A stretch of DNA of 64,000 nucleotides from Herbiconiux sp. L3-i23 (GTDB lineage Bacteria; Actinomycetota; Actinomycetes; Actinomycetales; Microbacteriaceae), in the NCBI RefSeq assembly GCF_023734115.1, contig NZ_AP025737.1, positions 496,001 through 560,000 on the forward strand, in the 5' to 3' direction. A program made the position numbers and the translations under genes. The notes beneath the pieces were generated by a model. It made no database searches. It had not been told where the DNA came from and was given only the letters and a program-made list of their open reading frames with translations. Shown in pieces: positions 10,825 through 18,503 of this stretch (positions are counted from its first letter, which is position 1; each line of letters opens with the position of its first letter).

Positions 10825-11235
10825 GTGAGTCAGAACACCGAAGCCGGCCCCGCTCGGCGACGACCGGCGCTGCTGACCCTGCTCGTGGCGCTCCTCGCGG
10901 CCGAGGCGGTCGCCGTTCTCGGGCTCGCGCTCTTCCTGGTCTGGGAGCTGCTCACCGCCCCCGCCGACTCGTTCGCCGCGGGCCTCGCCCTGGTCATCCT
11001 CGCGGCGATCGCCGCGGCGTTCCTGATCGCGGTCGTCATCGGCGCGATCCGGCTGCAGCCGTGGATCCGCGGCGCCGCGGTCACCTGGCAGCTGGTGCAG
11101 ATCGCGGTGGCGGTCGGTGCATTCCAAGGCGCGTTCGCGCAGCCCGACATCGGCTGGCTGCTGCTCGTGCCGAGCCTCGTCGTGCTCGTGCTGCTGTTCT
11201 CGCCGCCCGTCATCGGTGTGCTGCGCCGCGACTGA
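10825..11235 (+). CDS. Small integral membrane protein (Rv3217c-like)
   Basis: 136 residues from a GTG. Four membrane helices can be read: LLTLLVALLAAEAVAVLGLA, LALVILAAIAAAFLIAVVIG, WQLVQIAVAVGAFQGAF and LLLVPSLVVLVLLF. The C-terminus is short and basic. In mycobacteria a similar membrane protein sits beside whiB1 and pdtaS, and the size and topology agree. Function is unknown. A TAGCCT box at 10803-10808 could serve as -10 box. An upstream in-frame TTG (10795) would add ten residues and is less likely. Confidence 0.75.
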   Translation: MSQNTEAGPARRRPALLTLLVALLAAEAVAVLGLALFLVWELLTAPADSFAAGLALVILAAIAAAFLIAVVIGAIRLQPWIRGAAVTWQLVQIAVAVGAFQGAFAQPDIGWLLLVPSLVVLVLLFSPPVIGVLRRD

Positions 11236-11268
11236 GCGCCCCGGTGCAGCGTCGGGCCGTGCGTCAGG

Positions 11269-11748
11269 TCAGGCGTCGACGCCGAGCTTCTTGCGCAGCG
11301 AGGCCACGTGACCGGTCGCCTTCACGTTGTAGAGGGGCAGCACCACGGAGCCGTCCTCGCCGAGCACGAAGGTCGAGCGGATGACGCCCGTCACGGTCTT
11401 GCCGTAGAGCGACTTCTCGCCGTACGCCCCGTACGCCTTGTGCACCACGAGGTCCGGGTCGCTGAGGAGCGGGAAGTTGAGGTTCTCCTGCTCCTTGAAC
11501 TCCGCTAGCTTCGCGGGGTCGTCCTTGGAAACGCCGACGACCGAGTAGCCGGCGGACTTCAGCGAGTTGAGGTTGTCGCGGAAGTCGCACGCCTCGGTGG
11601 TGCATCCGGGCGTCATCGCGGCCGGATAGAAGTACACGACGGTCTTCCGCCCCGCGAAGTCGCCGAGCGACACGGTTGCGCCGGTCTCGTCGCTGAGGGA
11701 GAAGTCGGGGGCGGCGGCGCCCTTCTCGAGACGAACGGCTTCGGTCAC
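11269..11748 (-). CDS. bcp: Thioredoxin-dependent peroxiredoxin, Bcp/PrxQ type
   Basis: 159 residues. The peroxidatic cysteine is C49 in TPGCTTEAC and the resolving cysteine C54 is five residues on, the arrangement of Bcp/PrxQ enzymes. These reduce hydroperoxides with electrons from thioredoxin. VVYFYPAAMTPG and VVGVSKDDPAKLAEF are typical. I chose the GTG at 11748 because GAGGAG precedes it at proper distance and the product begins VTEAVRLEKGAAAPDF, matching family N-termini; a longer frame adds 20 poor residues. A perfect 18-bp palindrome lies just upstream (11769-11786). Confidence 0.93.
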   Translation of the reverse strand: MTEAVRLEKGAAAPDFSLSDETGATVSLGDFAGRKTVVYFYPAAMTPGCTTEACDFRDNLNSLKSAGYSVVGVSKDDPAKLAEFKEQENLNFPLLSDPDLVVHKAYGAYGEKSLYGKTVTGVIRSTFVLGEDGSVVLPLYNVKATGHVASLRKKLGVDA

Positions 11749-11768
11749 AGTGGTGCTCCTCGAGGATG

Positions 11769-11786
11769 CGCGAGGGATCCCTCGCG
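11769..11786. promoter_or_regulatory. Perfect 18-bp palindrome upstream of bcp
   Basis: CGCGAGGGATCCCTCGCG is a perfect palindrome 20 bases upstream of the bcp GTG and 25 bases before the TAATGT box of tRNA-Lys. It could be an operator for bcp or an RNA hairpin in its leader. The controlling protein is not evident. Confidence 0.4.
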
Positions 11787-11810
11787 ATGCGAACGCTGTC
11801 GGGAACATGC

Positions 11811-11816
11811 TAATGT
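11811..11816 (+). promoter_or_regulatory. Putative -10 box (TAATGT) of tRNA-Lys
   Basis: TAATGT fits TANNNT and would start transcription about 25 bases before the mature tRNA 5-prime end. No clear -35 box was found. Confidence 0.45.
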
Positions 11817-11847
11817 TGTCCCTCGGTTCGGAAAGTTCGAGCCGTGC

Positions 11848-11920
<73 letters not shown>

Positions 11921-11926
11921 CGAAGA

Positions 11927-11964
11927 AGCCCCGCGGACGCTCGCCAGTGTCGCGGGGCTTTTTT
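11927..11964 (+). terminator. Rho-independent terminator after tRNA-Lys
   Basis: AGCCCCGCG (11927-11935) pairs with CGCGGGGCT (11951-11959) around a 15-base loop and is followed by five more T bases. It begins 7 bases after the tRNA. Confidence 0.93.
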
Positions 11965-11995
11965 GCATGTCCGACGTGCGGATGTGCGCCCGACC

Positions 11996-12025
11996 CTGGC
12001 GCTCGAGAACCGCGCTTCCTATCCT
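11996..12025 (+). promoter_or_regulatory. Putative promoter of the first DUF7882-like gene
   Basis: CTGGCG (11996-12001), an 18-base spacer and TATCCT (12020-12025). The 15 bases GCTTCCTATCCTGAA (12014-12028) recur exactly upstream of the paralogous gene at 14796-14810, also behind a CTGGCG. The copy in two places is the main support. Confidence 0.6.
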
Positions 12026-12088
12026 GAATACGCACCGCGTGTCCGCAGAAGTGCACGGCGGACCGGCATCGCGGGGCGGAAGGTCACG

Positions 12089-12472
12089 ATGGGGACTCTC
12101 ACCTACGGCGCCGTGCAGCGGCAGATCGTGATCGACGACCGGCTGCTCGCCCACGTCGAGGCGGTCGCACTCAGCCGACTTCGCCGCAACAACGCGTTCG
12201 CCCTGCGCTGGACCGAGAAGGTCGAGGACGGCGACGGCCGGCGGACCATCTGGGTCAACAGCAGCTCCGACCTCTACTTCGAGTACGACGACAGCGTTCG
12301 GTACGAGCTCGATCGCGAGCTCATCGACCGGCTCGCCGTCGCGGCCGACTCGAACTACGGCATCGACCTCGAACTCGACGCCAGCGACGCGGTCTGGTCG
12401 GGAGCGGCCGACTCGCGAGCGCGCCGGAGTCCGCCGACCACCGCGGGCGCGTCCGCGAACTCCCATCGGTAG
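12089..12472 (+). CDS. Small conserved Microbacteriaceae protein (DUF7882-like), copy 1
   Basis: 127 residues from the ATG at 12089, preceded by GGAAGG. The N-terminal 95 residues (MGTLTYGAVQRQIVIDDRLL, LSRLRRNNAFALRWTEK, RTIWVNSSSDLYFEY) match the product of the gene at 14844. This family is frequent in Microbacteriaceae, where it has often been labelled ATP-dependent DNA ligase although it is far too small and has no ligase motif; I believe it is now called DUF7882. The real role is unknown. The last 25 residues are a Ser/Ala/Arg tail lacking in copy 2. It ends 6 bases before an AraC-type regulator and is probably in one operon with it. Confidence 0.75.
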   Translation: MGTLTYGAVQRQIVIDDRLLAHVEAVALSRLRRNNAFALRWTEKVEDGDGRRTIWVNSSSDLYFEYDDSVRYELDRELIDRLAVAADSNYGIDLELDASDAVWSGAADSRARRSPPTTAGASANSHR

Positions 12473-12478
12473 CCCGCC

Positions 12479-13402
12479 ATGCCCGTCTTCCACCGGTCCT
12501 CCCACGCGACGGACCTCGACGAGGCCTACGACTTCCTCGTCGCCTTCAACCCCGGGGTGCGGCTCGACGCCGGCGCCGACGTGCGCCACGGCATGGATGT
12601 CGATGGCGACGAGCGCTTCTCCGCGATGCGTCTGCAGTTCGCCGGTCGGTTGCAGACGCTCAACGACGTCGACGCCATCTGCGTCGCCGTGAACACGTCC
12701 TCGACGATCGAGTGGGAGTACGGCGACGAACGCGGCACCGCCGACGTGCCGTGGATGATGCGCCCCGGGCACCCGATCCGGGCGACGGTGCAGCCGGGCA
12801 CCGACGAGATCGCCGTCATGTTCGATGTCGACGAGCTGGCGAAAGTCGGCAAGGCGGCGTACGGCGAAGACGACTACCGGCCCGAGTTCCCCGACGTCAC
12901 TCCTCAGACGACCGAGGGAGCCGCCCTGCTCTCGTCGGTGATGCGCTACGTGCGGGAGGTCGCACGGACGCCGGCGTTCGACGCCGAATTGGTGCGGGCG
13001 AATCTCTACCGCCTGGCGGCGGCGACGCTGCTCTCGGCGTATCGCCAGCCCGGCGACAGCCCGCTGCGGGCTCGCACGGCTCGACAGCGCCAACAGGCGT
13101 ACCGTGTCGCGGTCCAGTTCCTCGAGGACTTCGCATCGCTGCCGATCACCGTCGATGACGCGGCGCAGGCCGCGGGCGTCAGCACCGCCGAGTTGCAGTC
13201 GATCTTCCGAGGGCAATCGGCGCTCGGCTATTCGCCCCGCCGGCACCTCACGGAGGTCCGGCTCACTGCGGCCCGCGCCGACCTGCAGCGGGCGGGAGCT
13301 TCCGACTCCGATCTCGTCGCCGTCATCGCGCACCGGTGGGGTTTCGCCAGCATGAGGGTCTTCACGCGGGGCTATCTTCGCGCGTTCGGCACGCTGCCCT
13401 GA
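12479..13402 (+). CDS. AraC-family transcription regulator, copy A
   Basis: 307 residues from the ATG at 12479. The C-terminal 100 residues form the two helix-turn-helix motifs of AraC/XylS: ITVDDAAQAAGVSTAELQSI, then YSPRRHLTEVRLTAARADL and VIAHRWGFASMRVFTRGYLR. The N-terminal part (DLDEAYDFLVAFNPGVRL, MRLQFAGRLQTLNDVDA) resembles the N-terminus of the divergent AraC protein at 13724-14662 and is a probable ligand-sensing domain. It closely follows the DUF7882-like gene, so it may control that gene. The inducer is unknown. Confidence 0.85.
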   Translation: MPVFHRSSHATDLDEAYDFLVAFNPGVRLDAGADVRHGMDVDGDERFSAMRLQFAGRLQTLNDVDAICVAVNTSSTIEWEYGDERGTADVPWMMRPGHPIRATVQPGTDEIAVMFDVDELAKVGKAAYGEDDYRPEFPDVTPQTTEGAALLSSVMRYVREVARTPAFDAELVRANLYRLAAATLLSAYRQPGDSPLRARTARQRQQAYRVAVQFLEDFASLPITVDDAAQAAGVSTAELQSIFRGQSALGYSPRRHLTEVRLTAARADLQRAGASDSDLVAVIAHRWGFASMRVFTRGYLRAFGTLP

Positions 13403-13444
13403 CCGCGCGTCGCTTGAGACTTCCCGCAAGAGCGCGAAGCGCCG

Positions 13445-13473
13445 TTGTCCGCCAGACGTTTCGGGTTTAGCGT
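13445..13473 (+). promoter_or_regulatory. Promoter with leaderless start for the 70-residue protein
   Basis: TTGTCC (13445-13450), a 17-base spacer and TAGCGT (13468-13473). The GTG start at 13481 is 8 bases after the -10 box, so the message should be leaderless. No Shine-Dalgarno sequence is seen. Confidence 0.55.
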
Positions 13474-13480
13474 TGCCCGG

Positions 13481-13693
13481 GTGAGTACGTCCGCTGAAGA
13501 GATCCGTCAGCGCCTCGCCGACACCCGTGCGGCGATCGTCTCCGTCGGTGCCGGATCCGTCGAGGTGGACGCCGTCGACGACCTCGTCGCCGTGGCGATC
13601 GACGACCTCACGCCCTCGCGCGCGATCGCTGCGATGGCGGCGCTCGGAGACGACAGGCGGCAGGCCGACCGGGTGCTCGAGTACGGCCTCTGA
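13481..13693 (+). CDS. Small hypothetical protein
   Basis: 70 residues from the GTG at 13481 (MSTSAEEIRQRLADTRAAIV). It is acidic and alternates predicted helix and strand, with VEVDAVDDLVAVAIDDLTPS in the middle. There are no cysteines, signal peptide or membrane segment. The G/C-rich third codon positions and the good promoter with leaderless start support a real gene. No family was recognised. It is the only gene between the two AraC-type regulators. Confidence 0.55.
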   Translation: MSTSAEEIRQRLADTRAAIVSVGAGSVEVDAVDDLVAVAIDDLTPSRAIAAMAALGDDRRQADRVLEYGL

Positions 13694-13723
13694 CCGCGGC
13701 CCGTGGACGGGCGGGCGGCGATG

Positions 13724-14662
13724 TCAGCGCCGAAGCGTCTGACGGGGGAGCTCGCCGAACGCCGCGCGATATTCGGATGCGAACCGTCCGAGGTGCTGAA
13801 ACCCCCAGCGATGGGCGATCTGAGCGACGCTGCTCGCGGTGAAGTCGGCGGCGAGCAGGTCGGCGCGTGCGCCTGAGAGTCGAGCGTGCCGGACGACCTC
13901 TATCGGGCTGAGGTCGAAGTCGCGCCGGAACGCGTCTTGCAGCGCTCGGACACTGACGCGCGCCGCGGCGGCCATGTCTTCGACCGCGATCGGCTCGGTC
14001 AGATGGTCGTCGATGTAGCCGAGCGCCCGTCTCACCGCCGACGGCAGCGCCCCTCGCGCCTCGTCGACCGCCGGAACGCCGACGACCTCGATCTGGAAGG
14101 CCGACAGTGCGCTTGCGAACAGCATCTCGACCGCCGCGTTGCGGAGCAGGTCGTTGCCGAGGCCCACCGGGTCTTCGAAGACCTCCTGCACGAAGCGGAC
14201 CGTCCGAGACCACGTCGCGGCTCCCTGCGCATCGACCGGCGCGGTCGCGGTCACGCGCAGGCGGGCGTTCTCGATGCCGCGGGCGGCGCCGGCGAAGCGG
14301 GCGAAGTCGACCAGCTTCAGGTTGACCATGAGCAGGTCGAGGCCCTCCGACCGGGATCCGCCGATGCTCGGTCGGAACAGGAACGGCTGCCCCACGTCGA
14401 GCGGATCGTCGCCGCTGCGCGCCGTGTAGTCGCCCGCGAGCAGCGTCCCGATGCCGAGGGTGCCCGAGAAGTCGACCTCGATCTCGGTCCACGTCTCGAT
14501 CGCGAACCGCGCGAGCGCCGCCCGGTGGTCTCCCTGCACGCGCTGCTGGAAGATGAACGGCGCGGTCGTCTCGCGGAACGACGCCGCCGGGTAGACCCGG
14601 CGCAGCAGGTGCTCCGCCTGGTCGATGTCGGTGGACACGACCGATTCGTCGATCCGCGTCAC
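13724..14662 (-). CDS. AraC-family transcription regulator, copy B
   Basis: 312 residues from a GTG at 14662. The sensing domain begins MTRIDESVVSTDIDQAEHLL and contains PFIFQQRVQGDHRAALA; it resembles AraC copy A in layout. The C-terminal domain has both helix-turn-helix units: EPIAVEDMAAAARVSVRALQ, LSPIEVVRHARLSGARADLL and QIAHRWGFQHLGRFASEYRA. The gene is divergent from the second DUF7882-like gene, and 181 bp separate the two starts, a usual arrangement for a regulator and its target. Confidence 0.87.
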   Translation of the reverse strand: MTRIDESVVSTDIDQAEHLLRRVYPAASFRETTAPFIFQQRVQGDHRAALARFAIETWTEIEVDFSGTLGIGTLLAGDYTARSGDDPLDVGQPFLFRPSIGGSRSEGLDLLMVNLKLVDFARFAGAARGIENARLRVTATAPVDAQGAATWSRTVRFVQEVFEDPVGLGNDLLRNAAVEMLFASALSAFQIEVVGVPAVDEARGALPSAVRRALGYIDDHLTEPIAVEDMAAAARVSVRALQDAFRRDFDLSPIEVVRHARLSGARADLLAADFTASSVAQIAHRWGFQHLGRFASEYRAAFGELPRQTLRR

Positions 14663-14776
14663 GGGCGTCGCCTCCTCGAGAACGAGTGGATACGACGGCC
14701 ACGCTAATCCTCCTCGGTGCGCAGCGACAGAACCGTGTCGCGGTCCCGAATTGGGGCGGCGGAGTCCCGGTCCGGG

Positions 14777-14807
14777 CTGGCGCCGGGATACCGCTGCTTC
14801 CTATCCT
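14777..14807 (+). promoter_or_regulatory. Putative promoter of the second DUF7882-like gene
   Basis: CTGGCG (14777-14782), a 19-base spacer and TATCCT (14802-14807). The block GCTTCCTATCCTGAA (14796-14810) is identical to the one at 12014-12028, while the sequence around it differs. This suggests both genes use the same sigma factor or regulator. Confidence 0.6.
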
Positions 14808-14843
14808 GAAAGCGCAATCTCTATCCAGACAGGCGGTAGCCAC

Positions 14844-15158
14844 GTGGGCACTCTCTACTACGGAAGCGCCCGCACTCCCGTGCGCATCGACGACCGCACG
14901 CTCGCGCACTTGCGGGTGCTCATCGTGTCGAAGCTGCGCCGATCCGAGCCGTTCCTCGTCTCCTGGGCCGAGCCGCAGGCGCACGGACACGGCCGGTCGA
15001 GCCTCTGGATCCATGTCGGTGTCGACATGATCTTCCATTTCGAGGGCGGTCGGCATCCCGAGCTCGACAAGTCGGAAGAAGACCGGATGGCCGCCGAGGC
15101 GCTCACACCGCTCGGCGTACAGATCAGCGCCAGCATGGCGCGCTTCGACGTCCGATGA
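14844..15158 (+). CDS. Small conserved Microbacteriaceae protein (DUF7882-like), copy 2
   Basis: 104 residues from the GTG at 14844. It begins MGTLYYGSARTPVRIDDRTL and has LIVSKLRRSEPFLVSWAEP and SSLWIHVGVDMIFHF, the same order of blocks as copy 1 (MGTLTYG, IDDRLL, LSRLRRN, IWVNSSSDLYF). It lacks the C-terminal tail of copy 1. The family has no known activity. It has a promoter core identical to that of copy 1 and a divergent AraC-type neighbour. Confidence 0.78.
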   Translation: MGTLYYGSARTPVRIDDRTLAHLRVLIVSKLRRSEPFLVSWAEPQAHGHGRSSLWIHVGVDMIFHFEGGRHPELDKSEEDRMAAEALTPLGVQISASMARFDVR

Positions 15159-15162
15159 GGTT

Positions 15163-15507
15163 CTAGCGGGCGATGTCCCAGGCGGGGCCTCCGACGTCCG
15201 GCATCTCGTCGCTCCACTCGGGGCGGTCGGGCTGCAGTCGGGACGTCGCCGTCTCGATGCGCTCGACGTAGGAGATGTCTTCCGCCTCGAGCTCGGGGTC
15301 GGACAGGAGGATGGGCACCGAGAGCAGCTCGCAGCCGACGCCGATCACGAGGTGGGCGAGGGCTCTGGTCCCGCCGTCGAGCACCACGGGGACATCGACG
15401 ACCTGCGCGGTGTTCTGCTGGGCGAGGGCGCGCGCGTGGCGCAGCAGCGCTTTGCAGATGTCGTCGTGGACGACGATGTCGCCTCCGGCGTAGTGGACCC
15501 GTCGCAT
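15163..15507 (-). CDS. Hypothetical protein next to the DUF7882-like gene
   Basis: 114 residues from the ATG at 15507 (MRRVHYAGGDIVVHDDICKA). A predicted helix, KALLRHARALAQQNTAQVVD, is followed by a hydrophobic strand region (VPVVLDGGTRALAHLVIGVG) and an acidic C-terminus with SDPELEAEDISYVERIET. The mix of helix and strands and the leading RRVHYAGG (compare the GTLxYG start of the DUF7882-like proteins) hint at a distant link with that family, but this is not secure. It converges on copy 2, with 4 bases between the stops. Confidence 0.65.
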   Translation of the reverse strand: MRRVHYAGGDIVVHDDICKALLRHARALAQQNTAQVVDVPVVLDGGTRALAHLVIGVGCELLSVPILLSDPELEAEDISYVERIETATSRLQPDRPEWSDEMPDVGGPAWDIAR

Positions 15508-15619
15508 CGTCGTCCTCTCGCGTCGACGCCGCACAGCCGCGGCGCCACCGTCAACGCTAAGAACCGTTCGCCGCTTCCGCCTCCCCATTGCGCATGGCCG
15601 GAGAGTGTGAGCGGACGGA

Positions 15620-16942
15620 TCAGTCGGTGGCTTCGGACGCGCCCACGAGGGTGCGGTCCTCGCTCCCGCCCGCGGCGAGCACGGCGTCGAGACTCTCCTC
15701 GACGATGCCGAGTCCGCGGCGCAGCTCGTCCTCGGTGATGGTGAGCGCCGGAAGGAACTTCAGCACTTCGTCGAAGGCGCCCGAGGTCTCGATGACGAGG
15801 CCCCGACGGAAGGCCTCGGCGGAGACGCGGCGGGCGAGGGTGCGGTCGCTGTCCACGGCGAACCCGTACATGAGCCCGCGTCCGCGGACCACGGCGCCGA
15901 GGTCGGGGCGCGCGTCGGCGAGTCGCTGCAGTTCGGCGCGCAGCAGCCCGGACTTGGCGCGGACGCCGTCGGTGAATGCCGTGTCGGTCCAATAGGTCTC
16001 GAGCGCCGCTCGGGCGGACACGAAGGCGAGGTTGTTGCCGCGGAAGGTGCCGGTGTGTGCTCCCGGCTCCCAGACGTCGACCTCGGGCCGCAGGAGGACG
16101 AGCGACATGGGCAGACCCGATCCGGAGATCGACTTCGACGCGGTGACGATGTCGGGCACGATGCCCGACTCCTCGAACGCGAAGAACGATCCGGTACGTC
16201 CGATGCCCGACTGGATCTCGTCGAGGATCAGCAGGATGCCGCGATCGGCGGTGATCTGCCGCAGACGCCGCAGCCACGGCGCGCTCGCGACGTTGATGCC
16301 GCCCTCGCCCTGCACCGCCTCGAGGATGACGGCGGCCGGCAGGTCGAGGCCGCTGCCCGGGTCGTCGAGCATCTTCTCGAACAGGTCGAGGGTGTCGACC
16401 CCGGCGCCGAGGTAGCCGTCGAACGGCAGCCGGGTGACGTCGCCGAGCGACACCCCCGCGAACTCGCGATAGTGGCTGTTGCCCGTCGCGGCGAGCGCTC
16501 CGAGGCTCAGTCCGTGGAAGCCGTTCGTGAAGGCGACGACGTTCGACCGGCCGGTCGCGCGTCGCGCAACCTTGAGTGCCGCTTCGACCGCGTTCGCCCC
16601 GGTGGGACCGGTGAACTGCAGCTTGTAGTCGAACCCGCGCGGCGCGAGGACGTGGGTCTCGAAGGCTTCGATGAAGGCCTTCTTGGCCGAGGTCGCCATG
16701 TCGAGACCGTGGATGATGCCGTCGCGTTCGAGGTACTCGATGAGGGCGCGGACGAACACCGGGTTGTTGTGCCCGTAGTTGAGCGTGCCGGCGCCGGCGA
16801 AGAAGTCGAGGTATTCGCGCCCGTCGGCGTCGACGAGGGTCGACCCCTTCGCGCTGTCGAACACGACGGGGAAGGCGCGGATGTAGCCGCGGACCTCGGA
16901 CTCGCGTCGCTCGAATGTGGTGAGTGACGAGGCGTCGCCCAT
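15620..16942 (-). CDS. ectB: Diaminobutyrate--2-oxoglutarate aminotransferase (EctB-like)
   Basis: 440 residues. Class III PLP aminotransferase with FTGPTGANAVEAALKVARRA, the GFHGLSLGALAATGN loop, the ILDEIQSGIGRTGSFFAFE segment and the PLP lysine K270 in ASKSISG. The pattern TGPTGANAVEAALK is typical of EctB, which makes L-2,4-diaminobutyrate from aspartate semialdehyde as the first step of ectoine synthesis. No ectA or ectC gene is next to it, and a lipoprotein gene lies upstream on the same strand. It could therefore feed another diaminobutyrate-using pathway such as a siderophore or cell wall cross-link. GAAGGGA stands just before the ATG at 16942. Confidence 0.85.
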   Translation of the reverse strand: MGDASSLTTFERRESEVRGYIRAFPVVFDSAKGSTLVDADGREYLDFFAGAGTLNYGHNNPVFVRALIEYLERDGIIHGLDMATSAKKAFIEAFETHVLAPRGFDYKLQFTGPTGANAVEAALKVARRATGRSNVVAFTNGFHGLSLGALAATGNSHYREFAGVSLGDVTRLPFDGYLGAGVDTLDLFEKMLDDPGSGLDLPAAVILEAVQGEGGINVASAPWLRRLRQITADRGILLILDEIQSGIGRTGSFFAFEESGIVPDIVTASKSISGSGLPMSLVLLRPEVDVWEPGAHTGTFRGNNLAFVSARAALETYWTDTAFTDGVRAKSGLLRAELQRLADARPDLGAVVRGRGLMYGFAVDSDRTLARRVSAEAFRRGLVIETSGAFDEVLKFLPALTITEDELRRGLGIVEESLDAVLAAGGSEDRTLVGASEATD

Positions 16943-17035
16943 GTCGAATCCCTTCGGTCTGCGGCTATTACGTTCCTCAAGCGTACGGCGGTCCCGGTGC
17001 GTACCGCCCGAGCGCCTCGAGTCGGCTCGGGTCGC

Positions 17036-17731
17036 TCAGGCGCACCCGCCGGCTTCCATCGCGGGGGCACCAAGCCAGAGCACCGCGTCGCCGGCGTCGT
17101 TCTCTCGCGCGACGACGGTCACGGTGCCCGGCCCTCTGCTGGTGTAGGTCTCCTCGGACTCGACGGGGGTGCCCTCGCAGGCCCAGATGTCCGACTCGGG
17201 GTCGTCGAGGACACTGGACCACGCTTCGCCCTGGCGGTGGTCGCCAGCCGTGCGCAGCACGACATCGCCGGCCGAGGGCGCGTCGAAGTACACGGCGAAC
17301 CGCGGCCAGTCGAGGCTGAACAGACCGTCGGTCTCGCGCCGCTCCTCGTCGTAATACCGCTCGTCGACGACGACGGGGCCCCACGCGTGGTACACACCCG
17401 GCGGGCGGTGGTTCGTGCCCTCGTACGGCTCGTCCGCCGGCGCGTATCCGAACGCCTCGGTGAGGGCGGCGACCGCGTCGGCGGCGGGCGACATGTAGTC
17501 GAGCGTGGTGATGATCTGCCCGTCGCGGCGCAGTTCGAGAGCGCTCGGACGCATCACCAGCTCGTCGACGGTGACGACGGGAGCGCTCGGCGTCGGCGTC
17601 GCGACGACGGGTTCGACGGACGGGGCCGGGGTCGAGGAGGCGGTCGGTGCGTCGGGGGTCGGAGCCGGGGACGAGCAACTCGTCAACAGCAGTGCCAACA
17701 CCGTGCCGGCGGCGATCGCGGCGACTCTCAT
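17036..17731 (-). CDS. Secreted lipoprotein, function unknown
   Basis: 231 residues from the ATG at 17731, preceded by GGAGG. The signal peptide MRVAAIAAGTVLALLLTSC ends in a lipobox (LLTSC), so the cysteine is probably lipid-modified and anchored outside the membrane. A Pro/Ser/Thr-rich linker (about residues 22-55) leads to a folded part with TVDELVMRPSALELRRDG, EAFGYAP and a C-terminal pair of cysteines, one in DIWACEG and one in the last residues EAGGCA. No family was recognised. Confidence 0.8.
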   Translation of the reverse strand: MRVAAIAAGTVLALLLTSCSSPAPTPDAPTASSTPAPSVEPVVATPTPSAPVVTVDELVMRPSALELRRDGQIITTLDYMSPAADAVAALTEAFGYAPADEPYEGTNHRPPGVYHAWGPVVVDERYYDEERRETDGLFSLDWPRFAVYFDAPSAGDVVLRTAGDHRQGEAWSSVLDDPESDIWACEGTPVESEETYTSRGPGTVTVVARENDAGDAVLWLGAPAMEAGGCA

Positions 17732-17846
17732 CGGTCCGTCCTCCTTCGTGGGAAGACCGATCCTGGCAGCGTCGCGGCCACGTCGGAGCAACGCGGATCG
17801 TGCTGTTGTCGAAGCGTTACTCGAGCCGGCGGGGCATGATCGGCGT

Positions 17847-18503
17847 ATGACGACATCCGTCAGCCCGCCTCGACTGTCTCCGTACCAGGCCGTGCTCGGC
17901 GCTGACCTCGCCGGCCTGCACCCGCGACTGCGCGCCTACTTCTCGGCCATCCCACCGGGACACGTCGGCCTCGGCGAGGGAGTCTGGGACGCCGTCGGCA
18001 CACCGCGTCGCTGGCTGTGGCCCGTGCTGTCGGTGCTCGGCGCCGAGGGCATCGCCTTCCCCGCCTGGGGGAGCGGGGTGACCTTCACCGTCGAGAACGT
18101 CCCCGGTGGCAGCGCGGTGCATCCGTCGGTCGCTGCCACCCGGGCCTTCCGGTTCCCCCGAGGCGATCGGGCGATGGTCGACTCGATCGCCGTCCGAGGC
18201 GGCGAGCTCGTCGACCGCCTCGGCCGGTCGCGCCGGATCGTCGCCCGGCTGGACCCGCGCATCGAGGACGGTGCGCTCCGGATGAGTTCCACTGCGGTAC
18301 GCGTGCGGATCGGACGACGGACGGTCGCCGTGCCCGATCTCCTCGCCCCGCGCGTCGACCTCACCGAGCGGTTCGACGATGCGGTGGGACGCCAGCACGT
18401 CTCGCTCACCCTCACGGTGCCGCTCATCGGCCGGGTCTACGAGTACTCGGGGCACTTCGAGTATCGAGTGGTTCCCCGTGCGGATGCGATGATCGACCGA
18501 TGA
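17847..18503 (+). CDS. DUF4166 domain-containing protein
   Basis: 218 residues from the ATG at 17847. SPYQAVLGADLAGLHPRLRA, then YFSAIPPGHVGLGEGVWDAV and a C-terminal YEYSGHFEYRV agree with the DUF4166 family, which in other bacteria is often fused to saccharopine-dehydrogenase-like or NAD-binding domains. Here it stands alone. The two conserved Gly-rich turns (GHVGLGEG, AFPAWGSGV) are visible, and there are no cysteines or membrane segments. It overlaps the following kinase gene by ATGA, so the two are translationally coupled. Activity unknown. Confidence 0.78.
   Translation: MTTSVSPPRLSPYQAVLGADLAGLHPRLRAYFSAIPPGHVGLGEGVWDAVGTPRRWLWPVLSVLGAEGIAFPAWGSGVTFTVENVPGGSAVHPSVAATRAFRFPRGDRAMVDSIAVRGGELVDRLGRSRRIVARLDPRIEDGALRMSSTAVRVRIGRRTVAVPDLLAPRVDLTERFDDAVGRQHVSLTLTVPLIGRVYEYSGHFEYRVVPRADAMIDR

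Noticed and set aside
16984-17006. GGCGGT/ACCGCC hairpin after the lipoprotein gene as a terminator
   Set aside because: The stem is only six pairs with no T-tract; in such GC-rich DNA this is expected by chance.
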